From Flavipsychrobacter sp. (GTDB taxonomy: Bacteria; Bacteroidota; Bacteroidia; Chitinophagales; Chitinophagaceae): a stretch of DNA of 64,000 nt. Both the position numbers and the translations under genes were made by a program. Where the stretch lies: the NCBI GenBank assembly GCA_041392855.1, contig JAWKLD010000001.1:1226001-1290000 (forward strand), given 5' to 3'. Shown here piece after piece: positions 8,527 through 17,484 of this stretch; the stretch's first letter is position 1, and each line of letters starts with the position of its first letter. The notes below the pieces were generated by a model. That model did no database searches and had not been told where the DNA came from. It worked only from the letters and a program-made list of their open reading frames with translations.

Positions 8527-9285
8527 TTATCCTTGTTCGGATAAAATACGTTGACGCTGTGCTTCATAAAGAACCATACCCGTTGCTACAGATACATTTA
8601 GCGAATCAAAAGCTTTAGCCATTGGGATATTTATCAGCACATCAGCTCTACGGAGCACATCTTTACTGATGCCCTTATCCTCCGCACCCATTACCACACA
8701 AGAAGGAATGGTCATATCAGCATCATACACAGGCACACTACCCTTCATTTGTGTTCCTAATATGCTTATTCCGTTCAGCTTAAGTATATCTACTGCTTGT
8801 GGCACAGACGGCACACGGCATAGCATAATTTTATTCAACGCACCTGCAGATGTTTTTATAGCCTCTTCGGTAAGCGAAGCGGATGATGAAGTAGGCAATA
8901 TAAGTCCTTGAACACCACAACATAATGCAGTACGAGCAATAGCACCTACATTACGAACATCAGTAACCCCGTCTAACAATACGAACAGAGGATTTTCACC
9001 TTGCTCAACTACATGAGATATGGCAGATTGTAAATCAACATATTCCAAAAGACTCGTCCATGCTACTACCCCTTGGTGCTGTGCCTTTGTAAGTCTATTC
9101 AACTTTTCAATAGGTACTTGACTGATAGGGATATTACGCTCATTAGCCAGTTGTTTTATCTTACTTATCTCTTCACCTGTGGCAGAGCGAAGAATAAACA
9201 ACTTTTCTATTGTAGTACCACTTTCCAATGCTTCCAACATTGGCTTACGTCCTATTAGTATGGGTAGCGAAGCACCTTTCTTCAT
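8527..9285 (-). CDS. rlmB: 23S rRNA (guanosine-2'-O)-methyltransferase, TrmH/SpoU family (RlmB)
   Basis: A 252-residue SPOUT methyltransferase. An N-terminal substrate-binding domain (ILIGRKPMLEALESG at about 9-23) precedes the catalytic knot, whose motifs are NVGAIARTALCCG, VMGAEDKGIS and INIPMAKAFDSLNVSVATGMVLYEA. The family methylates the 2'-O of G2251 in 23S rRNA using AdoMet; assignment to RlmB rather than another SpoU enzyme rests on the N-terminal IGRxxVxEAL-like motif. It starts 15 bp after the CWC-family gene, and a TAnnTTTG box immediately before the ATG suggests its own, nearly leaderless promoter. Confidence 0.9.
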   Translation of the reverse strand: MKKGASLPILIGRKPMLEALESGTTIEKLFILRSATGEEISKIKQLANERNIPISQVPIEKLNRLTKAQHQGVVAWTSLLEYVDLQSAISHVVEQGENPLFVLLDGVTDVRNVGAIARTALCCGVQGLILPTSSSASLTEEAIKTSAGALNKIMLCRVPSVPQAVDILKLNGISILGTQMKGSVPVYDADMTIPSCVVMGAEDKGISKDVLRRADVLINIPMAKAFDSLNVSVATGMVLYEAQRQRILSEQG

Positions 9286-9289
9286 GCTG

Positions 9290-9297
9290 CAAAGTTA
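9290..9297 (-). promoter_or_regulatory. Promoter -7 box for rlmB
   Basis: TAACTTTG on the minus strand matches TAnnTTTG exactly and ends only 4 bp before the rlmB ATG, so the transcript would begin at or next to the start codon. Confidence 0.45.
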
Positions 9298-9300
9298 ATT

Positions 9301-9510
9301 CTAATTAGCAGTATTATTGCTTTTGCGCTCATCTTCATTTTCAGTAGTCTCATATTCAGCTAAACATTGAGGACAGAGACAATCTGAAAAATTAGCTTTC
9401 AGTTCCTGTAATGAGGCTGTTGATAATTGATATTGCTCGCACCAGCAACCATTGCTATTGGGATGACAACCAAAAGCAGCACCACATTTTGAACATTTTT
9501 TACTAGCCAT
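9301..9510 (-). CDS. Small cysteine-rich CWC-family protein
   Basis: From the ATG at 9510 the product is 69 residues (MASKKCSKCGAAFGC). It has a cysteine pattern typical of the bacterial Cys-rich CWC family: CSKCGAAFGCHPN then GCWCEQY, and a second pair in CLCPQC. The paired cysteines suggest a small zinc- or metal-binding protein; its biochemical role is unknown. A longer frame from 9528 would start in an unlikely hydrophobic stretch that overlaps the terminator arm. Confidence 0.75.
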   Translation of the reverse strand: MASKKCSKCGAAFGCHPNSNGCWCEQYQLSTASLQELKANFSDCLCPQCLAEYETTENEDERKSNNTAN

Positions 9511-9514
9511 AAGT

Positions 9515-9542
9515 ACAAAAAAAGCCACTTTATAAAGTGGCC
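9515..9542 (-). terminator. Intrinsic terminator after yebC
   Basis: On the minus strand, GCCACTTTATAAAGTGGC (9524-9541) forms a perfect hairpin followed by a run of seven T, 24 bp past the yebC stop. Confidence 0.85.
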
Positions 9543-9565
9543 TTATTAGTTAATATTATTGCTTA

Positions 9566-10276
9566 TTACCCCATATTGTGGAATACACGTTGAACGTCGT
9601 CGTCTTGCTCAACACGTTCTATGAGTTTGAACACATCTTCTGACTGTTCATCTGTAACTTCTACTGTATTTAGTGGTAGCCACTCCAGCTCCGCCGATTT
9701 CACCTCAATGCCTTTTTCCTCTAGCGCTTTCTGCATATTACCAAAATCGTTGAACTCGCAACGAAGCACAAGGTTACCCTCACTATCTTCTCCCATTTCT
9801 TCTAGTCCTGCATCTATTAATTCTAGTTCCAACTCTTCTTGATCCACACCTTCAGCAGCCATTTTAAAAACACCTAAGTGCTTGAACATAAAACCAACTG
9901 AACCGCTATTGCCTAGTGTACCACCACCTTTGTTAAAGTGAGAACGTACATTGGCAACCGTACGTGTAGTATTATCTGTTGCAGTTTCTACCAATATTGC
10001 AATACCATGAGGTGCATATCCTTCGTACAACACCTCGTCATAGTTGCTTGTATCTTTACCTAAAGCATTCTTAATAGCGCCTTCAATACGGTCTTTCGGC
10101 ATATTTACCGACTTAGCATTCTGCATCACACGACGAAGAGCCGGATTGGTATCAGGGTCTGGACCACCTGCTTTTACAGCTATGGCTATCTCTTTACCTA
10201 TTCTTGTGAATTGCTTCGCCATACGGTCATAGCGAGCAAACATTTTAGACTTACGAACTTCAAATATTCTTCCCAT
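9566..10276 (-). CDS. yebC: YebC/PmpR (TACO1) family protein
   Basis: A 236-residue protein with the family N-terminus (MGRIFEVRKSKMFARYDRMAK) and the motifs ALRRVMQNAKSVNMPKDRIEGAI, YEGYAPHGIAILVE and RTVANVRSHFNKGGGTLGNSGSVGFMF. All three family domains are present at full length. Members bind nucleic acid; they are annotated as transcriptional regulators, and recent work links several to translation of difficult sequences. It forms its own unit ended by a clear terminator. Confidence 0.93.
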   Translation of the reverse strand: MGRIFEVRKSKMFARYDRMAKQFTRIGKEIAIAVKAGGPDPDTNPALRRVMQNAKSVNMPKDRIEGAIKNALGKDTSNYDEVLYEGYAPHGIAILVETATDNTTRTVANVRSHFNKGGGTLGNSGSVGFMFKHLGVFKMAAEGVDQEELELELIDAGLEEMGEDSEGNLVLRCEFNDFGNMQKALEEKGIEVKSAELEWLPLNTVEVTDEQSEDVFKLIERVEQDDDVQRVFHNMG

Positions 10277-10348
10277 ATTTTATGGTATTATTACTTTTTC
10301 AGGGCTTAAAAATAGGAATTGTTTTTGGGATGTTGGTCCTTATTTCCA

Positions 10349-10975
10349 TTATCGTTTTACATACACCACATTCTTTTCTAAAAAATGCTCTTCTGGAAAA
10401 ATGTCGTATACATCCCAAACCGTTGGCTTTAACCCCGACTCCTTAAACTCTTGCTTTAAGTCGCCCCCTTTGAGACATATTAGGCCATTAGGTAGGTCTT
10501 CACTTTTCTGCCCCTCTTTTATCAATTTACCTACCCAGCTCCACAATTTACCTAAAGGCGCCACCGCACGAGAAACTGCATAGTCAAACTGCTTATTTTT
10601 TACATCTTCTGCTCTTCCATGTATAGCCGTTACATTTTTAAGCCCTATAGCTGCAGCCACTTCATTTACCACCTTTATTTTCTTGCCAATACTATCAACC
10701 AGCAAAAACTCTACATTAGGAAAATATATAGCCAAAGGTATGCCCGGAAAACCACCTCCCGTACCTACATCTATAACACTGGCTCCATCATCAAAATGAC
10801 AAACCGCAGCTATGGATAAAGAGTGCAGTACATGACGCTCATAGAGCTGATCTATATCCTTTCTAGAAATAACGTTGATCTTATCATTCCATTCGGCATA
10901 TAGCTCCTTCAACTGCCCAAATTGTTTCAGCTGTTCCTCCGTAAAGTCGGCAAAATATTTTGTGATTATTTCCAC
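10349..10975 (-). CDS. rsmG: 16S rRNA (guanine-527-N7)-methyltransferase
   Basis: A 208-residue RsmG/GidB protein. The N-terminal helices (LYAEWNDKINVISRKDIDQLYERHVLHSLSIA) and the AdoMet site VIDVGTGGGFPGIPLAI (about 65-81) are typical, followed by FLLVDSIGKKIKVV and the RAVAPL motif. It modifies the 530 loop of 16S rRNA. It overlaps the upstream glycosyltransferase gene by 10 bp, so the two are likely cotranscribed. Confidence 0.95.
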   Translation of the reverse strand: MEIITKYFADFTEEQLKQFGQLKELYAEWNDKINVISRKDIDQLYERHVLHSLSIAAVCHFDDGASVIDVGTGGGFPGIPLAIYFPNVEFLLVDSIGKKIKVVNEVAAAIGLKNVTAIHGRAEDVKNKQFDYAVSRAVAPLGKLWSWVGKLIKEGQKSEDLPNGLICLKGGDLKQEFKESGLKPTVWDVYDIFPEEHFLEKNVVYVKR

Positions 10976-12126
10976 GTCTGTTTAGTTTTCCAAATAATGT
11001 ATGGCGAAAAGACAAAATTATATAAAGCCCAGCCAAAATCAGTTGGTATGATGTTTTTTATTATAGCCTGCTCCTCTAATTTATTAGCAGCATAGCTCCA
11101 AAACACCCAATAGGCAATACACCTAGCCCCCATTACTATATAAGCAACATTTCTATATGGGGTAAATAACAATGCGATGAATAATAGCCACATCAGCCCA
11201 TGAGTAATACCATACAGCCCCAAAAGTAATTTAGACCTATTATTGTAAAGCTTACCTGTAGAAAAATGGCGTTGCTTTTGGTGCTTCCAATCGGCATAAT
11301 GCTCTTTAGGAGTAGATACAGTATGAGCCTCCTTTGCGTATACTACCTTTACATTATCCTTTTCTCCTGCAAGCTGAACAAGCATATCGTCGTCACCCGA
11401 TGCTGTTTTATTCCATTTGGGCGACTGCTGTGCCTTTAATAGAACCGACTTGGTGCAGGCTATATTTCGGCCCACTCCCATATAGGGCATACCAAGTATT
11501 GCATAGCTGCTATATTGTACAAAAGTGTGTAAGGTTTCCCATCTTATAAAAGCATTCAACCATCCTTTAACAGAACGATACTTACCATATCCCAGAACTA
11601 TATCCTTCTGCTCTGCTACTATAGGAGCAACCATATAGCTAAGCCAAGATTCACTTAAAGGTTCACAATCGGCATCCGTCATTAATAGCACATCATGTTG
11701 TGCAGCTGCAACACCTCTACTTAAAGCATATTTTTTGCCAGGTTTATCACGGTTGTCGGCATCTGTTATGGTAACAATGTTTAGTAAGTGATACTGCTCT
11801 TTCAGCGCTTGTAATACCTCTTGGGTATCATCAACAGAGGCATCGTTAACAACAATTACTTCAAATAGCGAATTACCGACATCATTCTTATATCTTTGCG
11901 CCAATATTTTAGGTAGATACCTGCGTAGGTTATCGGCCTCATTTTTAGCACAGATAATAATGGAAACAGGAACAGCTGCTGTCGTAATGGGTTTATTAGC
12001 TGGCAAAGAAAAAAAATGAGCGAAAATACTCAAAAGATAACCTAACTGAATAAGGACTCCTATTAGAAAAACAATGAATATTATCTCTGCAAGCATTGCT
12101 GCAAAGAAACATAAAGAATTGAACAT
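10966..12126 (-). CDS. Membrane-anchored family 2 glycosyltransferase
   Basis: A 386-residue protein. An N-terminal membrane helix (about 10-34) precedes a GT2 catalytic domain with IIICAKNEADNL, EVIVVNDASVDDTQEVL, the metal-binding MTDADCE and SGDDDMLVQLAG. Further hydrophobic helices lie at about 295-315, 320-350 and 355-380. The sugar donor and acceptor cannot be read from the sequence; cell-envelope polysaccharide or lipid glycosylation is likely. A second GT2 of the same layout lies at 39715-40851. It overlaps rsmG. Confidence 0.85.
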   Translation of the reverse strand: MFNSLCFFAAMLAEIIFIVFLIGVLIQLGYLLSIFAHFFSLPANKPITTAAVPVSIIICAKNEADNLRRYLPKILAQRYKNDVGNSLFEVIVVNDASVDDTQEVLQALKEQYHLLNIVTITDADNRDKPGKKYALSRGVAAAQHDVLLMTDADCEPLSESWLSYMVAPIVAEQKDIVLGYGKYRSVKGWLNAFIRWETLHTFVQYSSYAILGMPYMGVGRNIACTKSVLLKAQQSPKWNKTASGDDDMLVQLAGEKDNVKVVYAKEAHTVSTPKEHYADWKHQKQRHFSTGKLYNNRSKLLLGLYGITHGLMWLLFIALLFTPYRNVAYIVMGARCIAYWVFWSYAANKLEEQAIIKNIIPTDFGWALYNFVFSPYIIWKTKQTWK

Positions 12127-12177
12127 ACTAGTACCTTAACATGGTATTGGCTAATGATTTTAGAACTTTAGTGCCGA

Positions 12178-13308
12178 ATGAATTTTGATATTAAAGCAAA
12201 AGACGCCAACTCAAAAGCGAGAGCAGGAACCATAACTACCGGTCATGGGGAGATACAGACCCCTATATTTATGCCAGTAGGTACGGTAGGTAGTGTGAAA
12301 GGTGTTGCTCAAGATGTGCTTAAAAAAGAGATCAATGCCGACATCATACTCGGCAATACCTACCATTTATATTTGCGCCCGGGCACTGATATTATTGAGC
12401 AGGCGGGCGGTTTGCATAAGTTCAATGGCTGGGACAGACCTATCCTTACTGACAGCGGAGGGTATCAAGTATTCTCCTTATCCAACAACCGTAAGCTAAA
12501 AGAGGAAGGGGCGGTTTTTCAATCGCATATAGATGGTTCAAAGCATTTATTTACTCCTGAAAATGTAATAGACATTCAAAGGAGCATAGGTGCTGATATT
12601 ATTATGGCCTTCGATGAGTGCCCTCCCTACCCTTCAGACTATAGCTATGCTAAAAAGTCGATGGAGCTAACCCACAGGTGGCTAGCTCGTTGTGTAAAGC
12701 AGATGAGCGAAACCGAGCCTAAATATGGCTATGAGCAATCATTATTCCCTATTATACAAGGCAGCACGTTTAAAGACCTCCGTAAGGAATCTTCTGAATT
12801 CATTGCAGGCATGGACTGTGATGGTAATGCCATAGGAGGTTTATCAGTTGGAGAACCTGAAGAGATGATGTATGAAATGTGTGCTTGGTGCTGTGAACAC
12901 TTGCCGGAAGAAAAACCAAGATACTTAATGGGTGTAGGCACACCATGGAATATATTGGAAAACATATCGCTTGGTGTAGATATGTTTGACTGTGTGATGC
13001 CAACACGCAATGGAAGAAATGGCATGCTGTTTACCTCAAAAGGTGTTATAAATATCAAGAACAAGAAGTGGGAAAAAGACTTCACACCTATTGATGATGG
13101 TATAGACTGCCCGACTAGTAATTTTTACACCAAAGCTTACGTTCGACATTTATTTGCGGCAAAAGAGATACTAGGATTACAGATCGCTAGTATCCACAAC
13201 TTGGCCTTCTACCTGCATTTGGTAAGACAAGCAAGAGAACATATTTTACAAGGAGATTTCAACTCGTGGAAAAAAGAACAAATAGACATATTAAAACAAC
13301 GTTTATAA
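12178..13308 (+). CDS. tgt: Queuine/preQ1 tRNA-guanine transglycosylase
   Basis: A 376-residue Tgt. The catalytic parts are intact: TDSGGYQVFSL (Asp92), IMAFDEC (Asp146), GGLSVGE (221-226) and the nucleophile region MFDCVMPTRNGRNG (Asp271). It swaps guanine-34 for a queuosine precursor in GU(N) anticodon tRNAs. The usual C-terminal zinc motif CxCxxC is degenerate: the aligned stretch is I-D-C-P-T-S (309-314), so only the middle Cys311 remains along with His340. The LptF/G-like gene follows after 14 bp. Confidence 0.95.
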   Translation: MNFDIKAKDANSKARAGTITTGHGEIQTPIFMPVGTVGSVKGVAQDVLKKEINADIILGNTYHLYLRPGTDIIEQAGGLHKFNGWDRPILTDSGGYQVFSLSNNRKLKEEGAVFQSHIDGSKHLFTPENVIDIQRSIGADIIMAFDECPPYPSDYSYAKKSMELTHRWLARCVKQMSETEPKYGYEQSLFPIIQGSTFKDLRKESSEFIAGMDCDGNAIGGLSVGEPEEMMYEMCAWCCEHLPEEKPRYLMGVGTPWNILENISLGVDMFDCVMPTRNGRNGMLFTSKGVINIKNKKWEKDFTPIDDGIDCPTSNFYTKAYVRHLFAAKEILGLQIASIHNLAFYLHLVRQAREHILQGDFNSWKKEQIDILKQRL

Positions 13309-13322
13309 CCGTTATCTAGAGC

Positions 13323-14396
13323 ATGCCCATACTGGACAAGTATATTATTAAAAAGTTCATATCTACTTTCTTCTTTGCGATATTGATACTCGCGGTTATC
13401 GCTTGTGTTATAGACTATTCAGAAAAGGTAGAATCTTTTGTAAGCAGAAATGCCCCTGCAATGGAGATATTGAACTACTATAAAAACTTTGTCCCACACA
13501 TTACAGCGCTGCTCTTTCCATTATTCATATTTATAGCTACCATATTTTTCACCTCTAAGCTGGCATATAAATCCGAGATCATAGCCATATTAGCAGGAGG
13601 CATCTCTTTTCCTAGATTTTTAAGACCATATATTATTGGAGCTGTCTTCTTATGTAGTATTTCTTTGATAGCCAACCACTGGATAGTACCTGCTGCTAAC
13701 AAACAACGACTAGCTTTTGAGAATAAATATATTAATCATGAAGCCATAGCTTCTGGAGATAACGTACACTTAAGGCTGACCAACAACCTATATGTCTATG
13801 TACAGAGCTACAACTACCAAGCTAACATAGGGTACAGATTTACTGCTGAAACGATAGAAGGCACGTTACTGAAAGAGAAAATAATGTCGGAGCGCATTAG
13901 TTACGACTCTGCAAAAAACAACTGGAAACTTTATGATGTAACCGTACGTATCAATGACGGCATCAACGAAAAACTAGAATTCTACCCTGAGCTTGAAAAG
14001 GAATACCCTTTTAAACCATTGGACCTAGACGAAGATGATGCCATAAAAGAAGCATTGACCACTCCTCAACTCAATAAGTTTATAGAAAGAGAAAAGCTTA
14101 GAGGTAGAGAAACATTAAACTTCTTCTATGTAGAAAAATACAGAAGAACCTCTCAACCTTTTGCGGCACTTATCCTTACCATAATAGGTGTGTGTATAGC
14201 TAGTAGAAAGATACGTGGAGGTAGTGGACTGCACCTGGCATTGGGTATCGCTATTAGTGCAGTATATATATTAGCCATGCAACTTACCAATACCTATGCC
14301 ACTAAATCTATACTAGACCCTATAGTAGCGGTTTGGATACCGAACTTTATATTTGGCTTACTAGCTATATACTTATATAGAAGGCAAATAAGGTAG
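13323..14396 (+). CDS. LptF/LptG-family LPS-export permease (YjgP/YjgQ)
   Basis: A 357-residue inner-membrane protein. Three hydrophobic helices in the first 130 residues and three at about 275-350 flank a periplasmic beta-jellyroll (about 140-260), the standard LptF/G plan. The N-terminal MPILDKYIIKKFISTFFFAI is typical. Family members pull lipopolysaccharide out of the inner membrane together with the ATPase LptB. Whether this is LptF or LptG cannot be told by eye. It follows tgt by 14 bp, probably in one operon. Confidence 0.88.
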   Translation: MPILDKYIIKKFISTFFFAILILAVIACVIDYSEKVESFVSRNAPAMEILNYYKNFVPHITALLFPLFIFIATIFFTSKLAYKSEIIAILAGGISFPRFLRPYIIGAVFLCSISLIANHWIVPAANKQRLAFENKYINHEAIASGDNVHLRLTNNLYVYVQSYNYQANIGYRFTAETIEGTLLKEKIMSERISYDSAKNNWKLYDVTVRINDGINEKLEFYPELEKEYPFKPLDLDEDDAIKEALTTPQLNKFIEREKLRGRETLNFFYVEKYRRTSQPFAALILTIIGVCIASRKIRGGSGLHLALGIAISAVYILAMQLTNTYATKSILDPIVAVWIPNFIFGLLAIYLYRRQIR

Positions 14397-14399
14397 TAG

Positions 14400-15395
14400 C
14401 TAGACGGTTGTTTCTATACCTTTATAATGAACTATAACCTCATCTAGTATGGCTTCCAGTTCGTCATAGTCGTCGGTAGTTACCAGTCTAGTACGGAATT
14501 CTTTTACATGAGGTAGCCCTTTCAGGTAGTTGGCATAATGCCTACGCATTTCCAATAACCCTAAACGATCACCTTTCCATTCTACAGAACCTCTTAAATG
14601 TTTTCTACAAGCTGCAATTCGCTCCTCAAGTGTTGGTGGAGGTAAGGTCTCTCCAGTAGCTAAATAGTGTTTCACTTCTCTAAATATCCAAGGGTAGCCT
14701 ATAGCAGCCCTACCTATCATCACACCATCTACACCATATCTATTTTTATACTCCAGAGCCTTTTGAGGACTATCAATATCACCATTCCCGAATATAGGCA
14801 TGGTAATACGTGGGTTTTCTTTCACTTTAGCGATCAAACGCCAATCAGCCTCACCTTTATACATTTGCACCCTTGTTCTACCATGTATCGATAGCGCTTC
14901 CACACCTATATCTTGTAGCCTTTCGGCTACTTCTTCTATATTTTTAGAGCTATCGTCCCAGCCCAAACGGGTTTTAACAGTAACGGGTAAAGAGGTTGAT
15001 TTGATAACAGCCTTGGTAAGGCGCACCATCAGATCAATATCCTTAAGCACCCCTGCACCGGCACCTTTACACACGACTTTTTTCACAGGGCAACCGTAGT
15101 TGATATCTACCAGATCAGGATTGGTCGTATCAACAATACTTGCGGCCATTGCCATAGCTTCCTCGTCCCCACCAAATATCTGGATACCAATAGGTCGTTC
15201 ATAATCGAAGATGTCCAGCTTCTGCCTGCTTTTTATAGCATCTCGTATCAACCCCTCAGAAGATATAAACTCTGTATACATCAGATCCGCACCATTTTCC
15301 TTACATACCGCCCTGAACGGAGGATCACTAACATCTTCCATTGGGGCTAGCAACAAAGGAAATTCACCTAACTCTATATCTCTGATCTTGACCAT
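14400..15395 (-). CDS. dusB: tRNA-dihydrouridine synthase, DusB type
   Basis: From the ATG at 15395 the protein has 331 residues; an earlier TTG at 15407 lies inside the predicted promoter. The FMN-dependent TIM barrel shows APMEDVSDPPFRAVC, VDINYGCPVKKVVCKGAGAGVL (catalytic Cys in the last segment), TVKTRLGWDDSS, SIHGRTR, IFGNGDI and GVMIGRAAIGYPWIF. It reduces uridines in the tRNA D-loop. A TAnnTTTG box ends 9 bp before the ATG. Confidence 0.93.
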   Translation of the reverse strand: MVKIRDIELGEFPLLLAPMEDVSDPPFRAVCKENGADLMYTEFISSEGLIRDAIKSRQKLDIFDYERPIGIQIFGGDEEAMAMAASIVDTTNPDLVDINYGCPVKKVVCKGAGAGVLKDIDLMVRLTKAVIKSTSLPVTVKTRLGWDDSSKNIEEVAERLQDIGVEALSIHGRTRVQMYKGEADWRLIAKVKENPRITMPIFGNGDIDSPQKALEYKNRYGVDGVMIGRAAIGYPWIFREVKHYLATGETLPPPTLEERIAACRKHLRGSVEWKGDRLGLLEMRRHYANYLKGLPHVKEFRTRLVTTDDYDELEAILDEVIVHYKGIETTV

Positions 15396-15404
15396 AAAAG
15401 ATTG

Positions 15405-15412
15405 CAAATTTA
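15405..15412 (-). promoter_or_regulatory. Promoter -7 box for dusB
   Basis: TAAATTTG on the minus strand is an exact TAnnTTTG match, with 9 bp between it and the dusB ATG at 15395. Confidence 0.45.
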
Positions 15413-15474
15413 CGAAGTTGTCTCCATATCTACGCTTTATAGTTATTAATCCTTTCTACTATGTAATAATGCAC

Positions 15475-15482
15475 TAACTTTG
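15475..15482 (+). promoter_or_regulatory. Promoter -7 box for kup
   Basis: TAACTTTG matches TAnnTTTG and ends 31 bp before the kup GTG start; no clear -33 TTTG. Confidence 0.4.
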
Positions 15483-15513
15483 TCACCCTTATTTCTAAAC
15501 ATCAGCAAAGGTT

Positions 15514-17484
15514 GTGGGAAAAAATCTAGACAAGTTATCATTTGCAGGATTATTAGTTGCACTTGGCATTATCTATGGAGATATAGGAACCTCTCCTTTA
15601 TATGTAATGAATGCCATTTGCAATGGTAAAGAAATTAGCGAGCTATTGATATATGGTAGCCTGTCTTGCATTATATGGACACTTACTTTGCAAACAACGG
15701 TAAAGTACGTGCTACTTACCTTAAGAGCTGACAATAAAGGAGAAGGAGGCACATTTGCACTTTTTGCACAGGTGCGGAGACATGGCAAATGGGCTGTTTT
15801 TGCAGCTATGGTGGGTGGTGCAACGCTATTGGCCGATGGGATGATAGCCCCTCCTATATCTGTAACCTCAGCTATAGAAGGCTTACAAAACATACCATCG
15901 CTAGGTGATATTTCAGACAAAACGATCATTACTATTGTTATAGTAATACTTTCGGGGTTATTCTTCTTTCAACAGTTTGGTACAGCATATATAGGACGCT
16001 CTTTTGGCCCTGTAATGACCATATGGTTCAGCATGCTGGCTGTGTTGGGATTGATGCATATCAGCAACGACTGGAGCATATTCAAATCCTTCAACCCATA
16101 CTATGCCATTAAGTTATTGACCATGTACCCTGAAGGATTTTGGCTACTGGGTGCTGTCTTCCTTTGTACAACAGGTGCTGAAGCACTTTACTCTGACCTT
16201 GGACACTGCGGCAAGATCAACATTCGTATGTCTTGGATATTTGTAAAGGCGTGTTTAATACTGAACTATCTTGGACAAGGAGCATGGCTACTGCAACAAA
16301 AGGGACAAGTATGGTCCTCAGCTACAGGTAACCCTTTCTTTAATTTAATGCCAGACTGGTTTGTTGTTATCGGTATCATTATCGCAACCTTTGCAGCCAT
16401 TATTGCCAGCCAAGCAATGATATCAGGATCTTTCACACTAATAAGCGAGGGCATAAAGCTGAATGTATGGCCTAAAATGAAGATCAACTACCCTACTATA
16501 GAACGTGGGCAATCTTTTATACCGGGCATCAACCTACTTCTATACATCGGCTGTATCACAATAGTGCTCATCTTCCAAAAATCTGCAAAGATGGAAGCAG
16601 CATACGGTCTTGCTATTACGCTGTGTATGATGATGACCTCAACGCTTTTCTCTTACTACATGTATGTTAAGCGATATCCTAAGGTTTGGATCATTGCCTA
16701 TCTAATGGTTTTCCCTACTATTGAGATGTCCTTCCTTATTGCCAATTTGGAGAAATTCCCTCATGGTGGTTATGTAGCATTAATAGTTGCAGGCATATTA
16801 TTTACAGTAATGTTTGTGTGGTATAAGGCGCGCAGAATCAAAAACCGTTATGTAGAATTTGTGGAATTGGAAAGTTATGTATCTACACTACAGGAGATCA
16901 GTAATGATAAAAGCATTCCTAAATACGCAACACACTTAGTTTACCTAACCAGTGCCAACAACCCTAAGGAAATAGAACACAAGATCATGTATTCTATTGT
17001 GCAGCGGAAACCCAAAAGGGCTGATATTTACTGGTTTGTACACGTAGATGTATTGGACGATCCTTATACCATGGAATATCAGGTACAAACAATCGTTCCT
17101 AACGAGATCATACGTATAGACTTCAGGCTAGGTTTTAGGGTAGAACATAAAATACAGCTTATGTTCAAAAAGGTAGTAGAAGGAATGATGCAGAATAAAG
17201 AGGTGAACGTTTTTAGCCGTTACGAATCATTGAGCAGAAAGAATGTACAAGGAGATTTCCGATTTATCGTTATTGAGAAATTCTTATCCAGAGATAATGA
17301 TCTGCCGTTAATTGAAAGATTGATCATGCGAGGCTACTTCATCTTGAAGCGTTTCAGCTTGTCGGAAGAACGTGCATTTGGCTTAGACACGTCGGACGTT
17401 ACAACAGAAAAGTACCCTATGTATGTATCTGCAGTATCTGACTTCAAGCTAAAAAGACTGGAAGACATCAATATACTACACTAA
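15514..17484 (+). CDS. kup: KUP-family potassium uptake protein
   Basis: A 656-residue transporter with the Kup signature near the N-terminus (LGIIYGDIGTSPLYVM), then about 12 hydrophobic helices up to residue about 440 and a soluble C-terminal domain. NKGEGGTFALFA and TGAEALYSDLGHCG are hallmark family segments. It imports K+ by proton symport. The start is GTG at 15514. Its TAA stop interlocks with the TAG of the convergent nuclease gene (4-bp overlap), with no terminator between. Confidence 0.93.
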   Translation: MGKNLDKLSFAGLLVALGIIYGDIGTSPLYVMNAICNGKEISELLIYGSLSCIIWTLTLQTTVKYVLLTLRADNKGEGGTFALFAQVRRHGKWAVFAAMVGGATLLADGMIAPPISVTSAIEGLQNIPSLGDISDKTIITIVIVILSGLFFFQQFGTAYIGRSFGPVMTIWFSMLAVLGLMHISNDWSIFKSFNPYYAIKLLTMYPEGFWLLGAVFLCTTGAEALYSDLGHCGKINIRMSWIFVKACLILNYLGQGAWLLQQKGQVWSSATGNPFFNLMPDWFVVIGIIIATFAAIIASQAMISGSFTLISEGIKLNVWPKMKINYPTIERGQSFIPGINLLLYIGCITIVLIFQKSAKMEAAYGLAITLCMMMTSTLFSYYMYVKRYPKVWIIAYLMVFPTIEMSFLIANLEKFPHGGYVALIVAGILFTVMFVWYKARRIKNRYVEFVELESYVSTLQEISNDKSIPKYATHLVYLTSANNPKEIEHKIMYSIVQRKPKRADIYWFVHVDVLDDPYTMEYQVQTIVPNEIIRIDFRLGFRVEHKIQLMFKKVVEGMMQNKEVNVFSRYESLSRKNVQGDFRFIVIEKFLSRDNDLPLIERLIMRGYFILKRFSLSEERAFGLDTSDVTTEKYPMYVSAVSDFKLKRLEDINILH

